A stretch of 40,699 bases of DNA from CAWUIO01 sp963922455 (GTDB taxonomy: Bacteria > Bacteroidota > Bacteroidia > Cytophagales > Microscillaceae): NCBI GenBank assembly GCA_963922455.1, contig CAWUIO010000061.1, positions 1 through 40,699 on the forward strand. The letters are read 5' to 3'. A program made the position numbers and the translations under genes. This document shows positions 1-8,101 of the stretch, piece by piece; positions within the stretch are counted from its first letter, which is position 1; each line of letters starts with the position of its first letter. The notes beneath the pieces were generated by a model, which was not told where the DNA came from, did not search any database, and saw nothing but the letters and a program-made list of their open reading frames with translations.

Positions 1-100
1 ATTGAAAGTAAGTAGCTTATTATCAGCGCATTGCAGATAATGTCATAGGTAGCCTTTTGAGAAAAGAGAGCCGAGAATTTACTGATTAGCAATCTCAAAA

Positions 101-235
101 TCATAGCCTTTGTAAATATCTTGTAGACTTACCTGTACTAGCAAATACCTTGTCGGTCAGGTATTCAAAGCGATCCTGACAGATTTCTTCCAGAGCATGG
201 CACTCGGCTAGGGTGAAATCACCGGTGATCATCAT
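101..235 (-). CDS. possible small ORF, perhaps frameshifted remnant
   Basis: A 44-codon reading frame opens with two consecutive ATG codons and reads MMITGDFTLAECHALEEICQ at its start, an amphipathic, coding-like composition. It stops at 101. One frame over, the same DNA continues as LQDIYKGYDFEIANQ to a TAA at 79-81, which also looks like protein. The pair therefore resembles one short protein of about 50 residues interrupted by a frameshift near position 130, or a chance ORF. I do not recognise the family. No neighbour supports a function. It lies between the window edge and structured repeat copy a. Confidence 0.25.
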   Translation of the reverse strand: MMITGDFTLAECHALEEICQDRFEYLTDKVFASTGKSTRYLQRL

Positions 236-303
236 ACTTTATGGTAATGATGAAGGTACAAAATCTGGAAGAGCCCTGGGGTATTTTCAAGCCAGCAAAT
301 TTT

Positions 304-467
304 TGCTCTCTTCTCTAATCTTTCCTCTCGCTTCTTCTTCGGCTTAGGGATAGAGGCTTTGTTTGAGCCCGCCGCTGGTATGCGCGGGGCAGGCGAGTGC
401 CGAAAGCCCGGCCCGCGCTAGGCACAACCTCCCTTCAGGCAGGATCTTTTTAGCGCGGGCAAGCCCC
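304..467 (+). repeat. structured intergenic repeat, copy a
   Basis: The copy has a pyrimidine-rich tract (304-339), then the core CGGCTTAGGGATAGAGGC, then TGTTTGAGCCCG, then GCGAGTGCCGAAAGCCCG. The closing stem is GCCCGCGCTA (411-420) pairing perfectly with TAGCGCGGGC (451-460) over a 30-nt loop, followed by AAGCCCC. It ends 8 nt before the stop codon of the minus-strand isomerase gene, so it occupies that gene's 3' flank. The stem sequence differs from the other seven copies but is fully complementary. Confidence 0.85.
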
Positions 468-475
468 AGAACATC

Positions 476-1462
476 TTAGGCCGTTTCTTGGATTGCTTTT
501 TCTAACAAGGCCTTGGTCTTTTGGATTCCTTCGGCTTCGGGTAGGTTTTCGCCTTCGTATTCCACGCCTACGTAGCCCGAAAAGCCCGATTTGCGTACTA
601 AATCCAGCATGCGTGTGAAGTCGATGGTGGTTTCGTTTCCATTCTCATCAAAATCATACGACTTGGCGCTTACCCCTTTGGCAAAAGGGAGAAGTTCTTG
701 CATACCTTGGTAGCGGTCATAGACTTCATTTTTTTCTTTGTCGATGGTAAAGTTACCAAAGTCGGGCAAGGTGCCGCAATTGTCCATACCCACTTGGGTG
801 ATTATATTGGAGAGCCACTGGCCATCAGAAGAATACCCGCCGTGGTTTTCTACCAAGATATTGATACCGGCCTTTTGAGCGAATTCACTCAATTTGCCGA
901 GGGCATCGATAGCAGCTGTAGAAACATCTTCTCTGCTACCTTCCCCGCCGGCATTGACGCGAATGGAGTGACAGCCCAAGGTCTTGGCTGCTTCTACCCA
1001 TTTAAAATGGTTGGTCACGGCTTCGGCCCGGAGTGTATCGTCTAGGGCTCCCATATGGCCTTCGTTGTCGATCATAATCAAAAGGGGCTTAACGCCGTGA
1101 TCATCACAACGTGTTTTTAGATCACTGAGATAAGCCGCATCCTCGGCCTTGTCGGCAAAAAATTGATTTACAAATTCTACAGCCTCAATACCAAATTGCT
1201 CTTTGGCTACTTTGGGGAAGTCGAGGTTGTCCATGCCTTCGTCAAAGATTTGCTTGTGCAAAGACCATTGGGCCAGGGAAATTTTTAATTCGACTGTTTG
1301 GATATCACTTTCTTGGGTACTTGAGGTACTGTTGGTATCTTCGGAGTTTTGATCCTGCTCTGTTGACTGAGGAGAACTACAATACGGAAACTGACTAAAA
1401 ATTAAGAGTCCTGCACTGGTATAACCAGCGTGCCGGATAAAATCTCTACGCGCTTGCTTCAT
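476..1462 (-). CDS. Tat-exported sugar phosphate isomerase/epimerase-like TIM-barrel protein
   Basis: This 328-residue protein of the xylose-isomerase-like (AP endonuclease 2) TIM-barrel family would isomerise or epimerise a sugar or keto-sugar with a bound divalent metal. The N-terminus has a twin-arginine motif (RRDFIRHAG, residues 5-13), a hydrophobic stretch, and FPYC near residue 28, which may be a lipobox, so it is probably exported by Tat and perhaps lipid-anchored. A Ser/Thr/Glu-rich linker (about 30-55) precedes the barrel. Metal-site-like segments are LVENHGGYSS, PDFGNF and GVEYEGE. It lies downstream of the GH16 gene on the same strand, with a terminator between them, so it probably has its own promoter. 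A role in periplasmic handling of glucan-derived sugars is inferred from position only; the substrate cannot be read from sequence. Confidence 0.8.
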   Translation of the reverse strand: MKQARRDFIRHAGYTSAGLLIFSQFPYCSSPQSTEQDQNSEDTNSTSSTQESDIQTVELKISLAQWSLHKQIFDEGMDNLDFPKVAKEQFGIEAVEFVNQFFADKAEDAAYLSDLKTRCDDHGVKPLLIMIDNEGHMGALDDTLRAEAVTNHFKWVEAAKTLGCHSIRVNAGGEGSREDVSTAAIDALGKLSEFAQKAGINILVENHGGYSSDGQWLSNIITQVGMDNCGTLPDFGNFTIDKEKNEVYDRYQGMQELLPFAKGVSAKSYDFDENGNETTIDFTRMLDLVRKSGFSGYVGVEYEGENLPEAEGIQKTKALLEKAIQETA

Positions 1463-1592
1463 CTTGGATTGTTTAGCTTTTGGGGTTAGGGAAATGATTA
1501 AAATAGGCTATGTGTAAACATATCCTGGCTAAAGTGAAGATTTTTTTAGGATTTGCAAAAATTCTATTTGGGGAAATAGGGGGGAAGGCAAA

Positions 1593-1625
1593 TAAAAAAA
1601 CCGGAGAGCGGGATGCCCTCCGGTT
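1593..1625 (-). terminator. intrinsic terminator of the GH16 gene
   Basis: On the minus strand a 10-bp stem (ACCGGAGGGC with GCTCTCCGGT, one G-U pair) with a 5-nt loop is followed by a run of T. It sits about 25 nt past the GH16 stop codon and upstream of the isomerase gene. Confidence 0.85.
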
Positions 1626-1649
1626 TGGATTAGGTATGAAACCTCAAGT

Positions 1650-4600
1650 TTAGTATTTCATCACTTTTTGCGTGTCTGTTTCACCCTCTTCGGAAACAAA
1701 GCGTAGCAAGTAAGTACCGCGATCTAGATTGCTCATATCGAGAATTTGTTTTTGCCCGACATGTACCTTCATTTCACGAATTACATTACCAAAAGCGTCC
1801 ATAACGATCAAGTTACCCGTAACACTTGGGTTGATACTCAAGTCGGTCGTAACCGGATTGGGCTGGATGCTCAGCAAGCTTACTTCTACCAGGCTGAAGT
1901 TAACCGTGAGGGAGGTACCTTCTGTACCGCCTTCTAGTTTTTCACTAAAAGGAGTGGCACTAAGCGTGTAATTACCTGGGGTCAGGATCATTCCGTTGAT
2001 ATCCTGGTTGCCATTGTCGGTAAACAAGCTATACGGAGCAAAACCTTCGGTACGTCCGGCGCTTACGGGGCCACTTAGGCTCATGCGTACACTACCTACT
2101 TGGCGAGGAGCGGTTAAGGCTACAATTCCGACTGGGAATGGATCATTGGCCGGAATCTGGAACTCAGCACCTTCTTCAATTCGCCCGATAATCTCATCGG
2201 TGGCGGCGTTGTACAATAAGAACTCAGATACAGATTGTACATCGCTGGTACTGCTTTGTAAAGTAAAGCTAGCCATACGTGTTTCTCCCATATCCCCTTT
2301 CAAATTGGCTGCACTGTAAGGTGTAGCCTTCATTTGGTAGTCACCAGCCGGAAGTTTAAATCCAGTCCAGGTGCCTTGGAAGTCACCAAAGGAAGAATAA
2401 GGGGCAATATTCTCCGTTTTGGCGTAGGAGAATGGACCATCTAAATCCATACGGACGCTACCCGTTTCCTCGATAAGTGCTTCAATGGCTAGTCTCCGGT
2501 TATCCAAATCTTCTACTACGATCGTTTCACCGTCAAAGATTTTGGCAATCTCAAGAGGTTGTCCTCCAACAATTTCCACCAATCGGAAATCAGGTTCGGC
2601 CGGCAGTAAAGAACCTTGAGAGAAGCACCAGAAGTCGGTACGGAAGTTCACATCGGCACCTGAGTTACTGATTACGGCAAATACAATGCTGATCAATTCA
2701 CCATTCCCTCCACTAGAAGTTGGGAATGGATCAAATACCCCGTTACCTCCGTGGATGGAGTTGTCGTCAAAGAAGTCGGTGAACGGAATAGAAACGAGTT
2801 GCCATCCGCCTCCGGCGATAACTTCGGCCCCAGAACCAGCCGGTCCTACCGTTAAGTTATACTGAAACTCATCATCATCGGGAGCTGGGAATGGGAAAGC
2901 CCCGTCGCCATTATCATCTTCTTGCAAGTTGATCTCTAAGAGGTAATCTTGATCGGCATCCGGGTTGATCCACATGTTGAAGTGGGTGAATCCAGCCAAG
3001 TGGGCTGTCTTATTAATTCCAAAACCACCAAAGAATCCAGGTGTTCCACCCGATCCCCATCCGGTTTGGATAGAAGCGTCACCTCCGTTTTCTGGGGGCA
3101 AGTCGCCAAAGTTTGCGTCAAGTCCACCTCCGCCAACGGCGCCACCAAAGGTAAACCAACCGTTGTTGAACGGATCGCCGTGTTCCATATCTTCGTAAAC
3201 CAATTTGGGAACAACCGGCCCGTCAGAGAAGCACCAATTATCCGTACGGAAGTTCACATCGGCCCCCGTGTTACTAATAACGGTGAAAACGATTCCAATC
3301 AATTCTCCGTTACCGCCACTGTTTACCGGAACTGGGTCAAATACCCCGTTACCTCCGTGGATGGAGTTATCATCAAAGAAGTCGGTGAATGGAATGGAAA
3401 CCAGTTGCCATCCGCCTCCGGCGATAACTTCGGCCCCAGAACTAGCCGGCCCTACCGTTAAGTTATACTGAAACTCATCATCCTCAGGAGCTGGGAATGG
3501 GAAGGCTCCGTCACCATTGTCATCTTCTTGCAAGTTAATCTCTAAGATATAATCTTGGTCGGCATTCGGGTTGATCCACATATTGAAATGCGTGAAATCA
3601 GAGGACAAGTGAGCGGTTTTGTTTAATCCAAATCCACCCAAGAATCCAGGCGTTCCACCCGATCCCCATCCGGTTTGAACGGTTGCCGTTCCTCCGTCAA
3701 CTGGGGGTAGGTCTGTAAAGTTAGGATCAAATCCTCCACCCCCTACGGCACCCCCAAAGGCAAACCATCCATTGTTGGCGGGGTCACCGTGCTCCATATC
3801 TTCGTAAAGATTTTTGGCTTTTACTGGCCCTTCAGAGAAGCACCAGAAATCGGTACGGAAAGTAGCATCGGCACCTGAGTTACTAATTACGCCGAACACA
3901 ATGCCAATCAGTTGACCGTTTCCTCCATTGGCAACCGAGAACGGATCAAAGATACCATTCCCCCCGTGGATGGAGTTGTCGTCAAAAAACTCAGATAAAG
4001 GCAGGGAAACCAATTGCCATCCGCCACCACTGATTACTTCGGCCCCAGAACCTTCTGGTCCTACACTCAGGTTGTACTGAAATTCATCATCAGCCGGAGC
4101 TGGGAATGGGAAAGCATTGTCGCCATCATCATCCTCTTGTAGATTGATTTCTAACATATAATCTTGACCAGCATCGGGGTTGATCCAGAAGTTGAAGTGC
4201 GTCATACCACTCAAATCTACCGGGTTGGTACGTCCAAATCCACCTAAGAACCCAGGTGTTCCCCCTGATCCCCAACCGGTTTGTAATCCAACACTCCCTG
4301 AATTAAGTGGGGCAAGGTCGGCACCGTTCGGGTCAATACCACCGCCGCCAACGGCACCCCCAAAGGTAAACCAGCCATTGTTAAACGGATCACCATGTTC
4401 CAAATCGTCAAATACGACTTTTCCTTGGTTGGCCCCTTCACCGACAAGGTCTATGGTAAGACTAGGATTATTAGGATCATTGCTATTGATGACCAACTGG
4501 GCCACTTTAGGGCCAACTCCACTCGCGTTGAAGTTTACTTGTACGATGGCACTTCCCACAATGTCGATGGTCGTAGGAGTGGGTTCGCTTACGCTGAAAT

Positions 4601-7600
4601 CTGCGGCATCAGCCCCGGTGATTTCAATAGAAGAAATTTCCAAGGGAGCTCCTCCTTCATTGCTTACCGTCAAGTCTAGCGACTTGCTAAGCCCAGGCGA
4701 GCTTGGCCCAAAGTTTAAGCTAGCCGGAGAAACTCCAATTACTGGATCAGTCACACCCAAAGGTCCTTCAGAGAAGCACCATAGATCGGTACGGAAGGAA
4801 ACATCGGTAGCTGTATTACTGATGATCGCAACTACTACGTTGATCAATTGACCATTCCCTCCTGAAGTTACGGGGAAGGGATCAAACACGCCATTACCCG
4901 TATGGATAGAGTTATCATCAAAGAAATCACTCAAAGGAATGGAAACTAATTGCCATCCGCCCCCGGCGATAGCATCTCCATCGGTAGAGTTAACCATGAA
5001 GTTGTACTGGAATTCATCGTCGTCTGGAGATGGGAAAGGGATTTGGCTATCACCGTTATCATCATCTTGCAGGTTGATCTCCAACAAGTAGTCTTGTCCC
5101 GCATCGGGGTTGATCCACATATTGAAGTGGGTCATGCCGGTCAAGTCAACGGGGTTGGTTCTTAAGAAACCACCGTAGAATCCAGAACTACCACCCGTAG
5201 GCCAGCTCACTTCCAAGGAGAATTGACCGCCATCTTCGGGAGGGAGGTCGGTATTGTTGATAGTAACCCCACCCGTGGCGGCTCCATCAAACGTTTCCCA
5301 ACCATTCGTCGCTGGGTCGCCGTGTTCTAAGTCATCAAAGATTACTTTGTTGATAGCTGAAGGCTCTGTAGCCGTACCACTTACCTGGATTGGGAAGGTA
5401 CCTTCATCACTATCATTGCTAGAAACGAGCACTTCGGCAGTTTTTTCTCCCACACTTGTGGGGTTGAAAGAAACTAACAAATTGAAGAAGCCTCCGGGAA
5501 GAATAGTAAGGTTTGTCTCCGTAGACTCAATATTAAACTCATCTGCGTTGGCCCCCGCCAATTCAAATCCTGTAATTTCAAGATCAGAACATCCTTCGTT
5601 TTGTACCTGGAAGATACGGAAAGCAGTATTGCCTGCGGCCGTAGGCGGATACGCAAATGGATTGGGTGTGGCGTTGATTTCGGCGCCCAAGGGACCATTG
5701 GTAAAAGACCAGTAATCTGTACGGAAGGTAACATCCGCTCCCGAGTTACTAATCACAGCAATGACCACATTGAGAAAATCGCCTACTCCTAAGCCCGTAG
5801 CCGAATTAATAGCCACGAAATCGCTTAGTGGTATGGATACCAATTGCCACCCACCACCACTGTTTACTTGCGCTCCTGATGGGGCCACACTTAGGCTATA
5901 TCGGTATTCATCATCTATACCGGGTTCAAACGTACCGTTAGCGTTTTCATCTTCTTGCAAATTGATCTCCAAGGTATAGTCTTGATCCGCATCGGGATTG
6001 ATCCACATATTGAAGAAAGTAGCTTGGCTAAGGTCTACTTCATTTCTACGACCAAAACCACCTAGAAAACCTGGTGTTCCCCCAGATCCCCATCCCGTTT
6101 GCAAGGAGAAATTACCCGCGTTGGCCGGGGGGAGATCTGAAGCATTGGCATCAATACCTCCGCCACCAATGTCGCTACCAAAGGTAAACCAGCCATTGTT
6201 GATTGGGTCACCATGCTCCATATCATCAAAAACAACTTTCTGCCCCGAGGAGGCGTCAGCATTTTGAATACTGATACGGTTGACATTCATACCCGTGGTC
6301 TGGAAATTCAAACGCAGGGTTTGGATTCCGGCTTGCATGGGAATGTCTTCTTTGATGATGCTAGTCCAGCTTTGGAACCCGCCCGTAGGTTGGAAAGAAA
6401 CCGGACCACTTAAGTCTTGTCCGTTTACTTCCAAGTTTAATAAGCCCGGGTTGGTATTAGAAGCCACCCGGAACTCAAAGTCGTAAAGACCCGTTTCGGC
6501 CACATCTACGGTATACTCCAGCCATTCCCCGGCATTGATAAAGCTAATGTTTTGTCCGCCCTCTACGTCTTGGGTGGCTTCAATATCCACTCCCTCATCG
6601 TTACGGTAGCGGTTACCTGGGGTAGGACTGGCATTGTTTACTTCCGGATTGGTGTCATTATAGGCCTCACCTTGACCACCGTTGTCAAAGTTCTCCGCCT
6701 CAATGATACCGGGAATAGGGGTAGCCGTGATGCCGTAAGGACCTTGTCCGCCATTTCCTACCGAGAAGTTAATAAAGTCTGAGTAGTTCCGCTTACCATT
6801 TTGATCGTATACAACCGCCCGCACCCGGTAATCTCCTTCGGCGGCATTGCTTACGGTCATCGTATGAGGAGCACTGGTACTTTCGCCAAGTTTTAGGTCA
6901 CCTTGATAAAATTCAACGCGATCTAAGCCATTGGGAGTAGTTACTTCGGCTAGTAGTTCAATGTCGCTACCGGCGGCGAAGTTTTCATTGGGCATAATAC
7001 TCGTAATAGCTGCTTGGGGCAACTCTACATCTTCGTACACGCGGATGTAGTCAATCACATACTCTTGAGGTAAAACGGTTGATCCATCGGGTGGGCCAGG
7101 GAAGTTACCCCCCACGGCCAAGTTGATCAACATATGGAATTTTTGATCAAACGGAGCCGGGTAGGCACCCCCATTGGAGTACCAATCATTTTGCGTAGCG
7201 TACAATTGGCCATCCAGGTACCAACGGATTTCTCCGGGCTCCCATTCTAGGGCAAATTCGTGAAATTTTTCAAAGAAAGCCAATTCATCTTCCTCTAGCT
7301 CAATGTCTCGCTCCGTACTGCGGTTGCCTGGGAAAGGCTCTCCGTAGTGGATGGTAGCGAAAACCCGGCGAGGTTGGCTTCCGATGTTTTCCATAATGTC
7401 AATCTCCCCACTGGCTGCCCAGCCGCCGTAAGCGTTCGGGTCGGTAAAGAGTAACCAGAAGGCTGGCCACATACCCTGGGTAGTGGGAAGTTTGGCGCGC
7501 ATTTCAAAGCGGCCGTATTTAAAGTCAGCAAGATTTGCCGTGCGTAGTCGGGAAGAAGTGTAGTTGTAGCCTCCAAAGAATTCTTCTTTGGCTGTAATTG

Positions 7601-7916
7601 TCAGCATACCCTCAGCTACTGTGGTGTTTTCTCTACGGTAAAACTGAAGTTCGTTGTTACCCCAGCCAGGAATTCCAAACTCGGTACCATCACCGAGCAT
7701 AAACTCCCATTTGGTTTCATCAACGGCATTTCCATTAAACTCATCTTCAAAAATGAGTTGGAAGTTTTGGGCTTGTAAGCTGTGTGTACTTAACAAACCT
7801 ACGCAAAAGATAGCATATAGTGCAAAAAGGAGCCTCCAACGTACATGGCCTAAACGGCGTGGAATCCTTTCACAACTATACCCACTTTTTTGGTGTACAA
7901 GGGATAAATGTTGCAT
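1650..7916 (-). CDS. giant secreted GH16 endo-beta-glucanase (laminarinase-like) with CBM6, five-fold repeat domain and T9SS sorting domain
   Basis: The 2088-residue modular enzyme would hydrolyse beta-1,3 or mixed-linkage glucan at the cell surface. A long n-region leads to a signal peptide (about 29-50, ending LQAQ). The GH16 domain spans about 52-295 with the catalytic motif EIDIME (nucleophile E171, acid/base E176). An Ig-like domain (about 300-390) and a CBM6-like module (EAENFDNGG, about 395-552) follow. Five copies of an unfamiliar ~190-residue domain start near 560, 857, 1166, 1369 and 1571, each beginning DxEHGDPxxNGWxxF and carrying acidic DDDNGD-type loops that may bind calcium. 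Copies 1-2 and 2-3 are separated by ASPM/Hydin-like (choice-of-anchor D) domains. Two related domains with VRMxLxGP...APYS (about 1775-2010) precede a T9SS type A sorting domain (about 2010-2088, ending QKVMKY). The first ATG is used because no other in-frame start precedes the hydrophobic segment. The GH16 call is firm; the exact glucan is inferred. Confidence 0.92.
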   Translation of the reverse strand: MQHLSLVHQKSGYSCERIPRRLGHVRWRLLFALYAIFCVGLLSTHSLQAQNFQLIFEDEFNGNAVDETKWEFMLGDGTEFGIPGWGNNELQFYRRENTTVAEGMLTITAKEEFFGGYNYTSSRLRTANLADFKYGRFEMRAKLPTTQGMWPAFWLLFTDPNAYGGWAASGEIDIMENIGSQPRRVFATIHYGEPFPGNRSTERDIELEEDELAFFEKFHEFALEWEPGEIRWYLDGQLYATQNDWYSNGGAYPAPFDQKFHMLINLAVGGNFPGPPDGSTVLPQEYVIDYIRVYEDVELPQAAITSIMPNENFAAGSDIELLAEVTTPNGLDRVEFYQGDLKLGESTSAPHTMTVSNAAEGDYRVRAVVYDQNGKRNYSDFINFSVGNGGQGPYGITATPIPGIIEAENFDNGGQGEAYNDTNPEVNNASPTPGNRYRNDEGVDIEATQDVEGGQNISFINAGEWLEYTVDVAETGLYDFEFRVASNTNPGLLNLEVNGQDLSGPVSFQPTGGFQSWTSIIKEDIPMQAGIQTLRLNFQTTGMNVNRISIQNADASSGQKVVFDDMEHGDPINNGWFTFGSDIGGGGIDANASDLPPANAGNFSLQTGWGSGGTPGFLGGFGRRNEVDLSQATFFNMWINPDADQDYTLEINLQEDENANGTFEPGIDDEYRYSLSVAPSGAQVNSGGGWQLVSIPLSDFVAINSATGLGVGDFLNVVIAVISNSGADVTFRTDYWSFTNGPLGAEINATPNPFAYPPTAAGNTAFRIFQVQNEGCSDLEITGFELAGANADEFNIESTETNLTILPGGFFNLLVSFNPTSVGEKTAEVLVSSNDSDEGTFPIQVSGTATEPSAINKVIFDDLEHGDPATNGWETFDGAATGGVTINNTDLPPEDGGQFSLEVSWPTGGSSGFYGGFLRTNPVDLTGMTHFNMWINPDAGQDYLLEINLQDDDNGDSQIPFPSPDDDEFQYNFMVNSTDGDAIAGGGWQLVSIPLSDFFDDNSIHTGNGVFDPFPVTSGGNGQLINVVVAIISNTATDVSFRTDLWCFSEGPLGVTDPVIGVSPASLNFGPSSPGLSKSLDLTVSNEGGAPLEISSIEITGADAADFSVSEPTPTTIDIVGSAIVQVNFNASGVGPKVAQLVINSNDPNNPSLTIDLVGEGANQGKVVFDDLEHGDPFNNGWFTFGGAVGGGGIDPNGADLAPLNSGSVGLQTGWGSGGTPGFLGGFGRTNPVDLSGMTHFNFWINPDAGQDYMLEINLQEDDDGDNAFPFPAPADDEFQYNLSVGPEGSGAEVISGGGWQLVSLPLSEFFDDNSIHGGNGIFDPFSVANGGNGQLIGIVFGVISNSGADATFRTDFWCFSEGPVKAKNLYEDMEHGDPANNGWFAFGGAVGGGGFDPNFTDLPPVDGGTATVQTGWGSGGTPGFLGGFGLNKTAHLSSDFTHFNMWINPNADQDYILEINLQEDDNGDGAFPFPAPEDDEFQYNLTVGPASSGAEVIAGGGWQLVSIPFTDFFDDNSIHGGNGVFDPVPVNSGGNGELIGIVFTVISNTGADVNFRTDNWCFSDGPVVPKLVYEDMEHGDPFNNGWFTFGGAVGGGGLDANFGDLPPENGGDASIQTGWGSGGTPGFFGGFGINKTAHLAGFTHFNMWINPDADQDYLLEINLQEDDNGDGAFPFPAPDDDEFQYNLTVGPAGSGAEVIAGGGWQLVSIPFTDFFDDNSIHGGNGVFDPFPTSSGGNGELISIVFAVISNSGADVNFRTDFWCFSQGSLLPAEPDFRLVEIVGGQPLEIAKIFDGETIVVEDLDNRRLAIEALIEETGSVRMDLDGPFSYAKTENIAPYSSFGDFQGTWTGFKLPAGDYQMKATPYSAANLKGDMGETRMASFTLQSSTSDVQSVSEFLLYNAATDEIIGRIEEGAEFQIPANDPFPVGIVALTAPRQVGSVRMSLSGPVSAGRTEGFAPYSLFTDNGNQDINGMILTPGNYTLSATPFSEKLEGGTEGTSLTVNFSLVEVSLLSIQPNPVTTDLSINPSVTGNLIVMDAFGNVIREMKVHVGQKQILDMSNLDRGTYLLRFVSEEGETDTQKVMKY
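2600..6240 (-). repeat. five intragenic ~600-bp repeats in the GH16 gene
   Basis: Five repeat units start near 6239, 5348, 4421, 3810 and 3205 on the minus strand. The last three are directly tandem. Units 4 and 5 share exact stretches of over 30 bp even at third codon positions, which points to recent duplication or gene conversion. Units 1 and 2 are more diverged and are separated by about 330 bp coding for Ig-like spacer domains. Confidence 0.9.
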
Positions 7917-8101
7917 TTTGTTAGTTTTAGTGATGTTTATATTGGACTAGTATAAACTAATCGGAATATAGTTATATTTAATATGAATAATTCTGATTTA
8001 ATATGATTTTTTTGTTACTTTTTTTACTTACACTATAAGGTTTTAATGATTTACTGAGAAATTCAGCATAAATTCGAGCTCACTACAACAATGAAAACTC
8101 T
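7917..8101. promoter_or_regulatory. AT-rich divergent promoter region between GH16 and GH3 genes
   Basis: These 185 nt separate two divergently transcribed glucan-degradation genes and are much more AT-rich than their surroundings, with T runs near 8008-8030. A small inverted repeat (TTTATA ... TATAAA around 7935-7955) is visible. A shared regulator is plausible, but no known operator was recognised. Confidence 0.45.

Noticed and set aside
2949..3471. Long plus-strand reading frames antisense to the GH16 gene
   Set aside because: They mirror the repeated GH16 domain units, recur in each unit and have no signal or known domain. They are shadows of the real gene.
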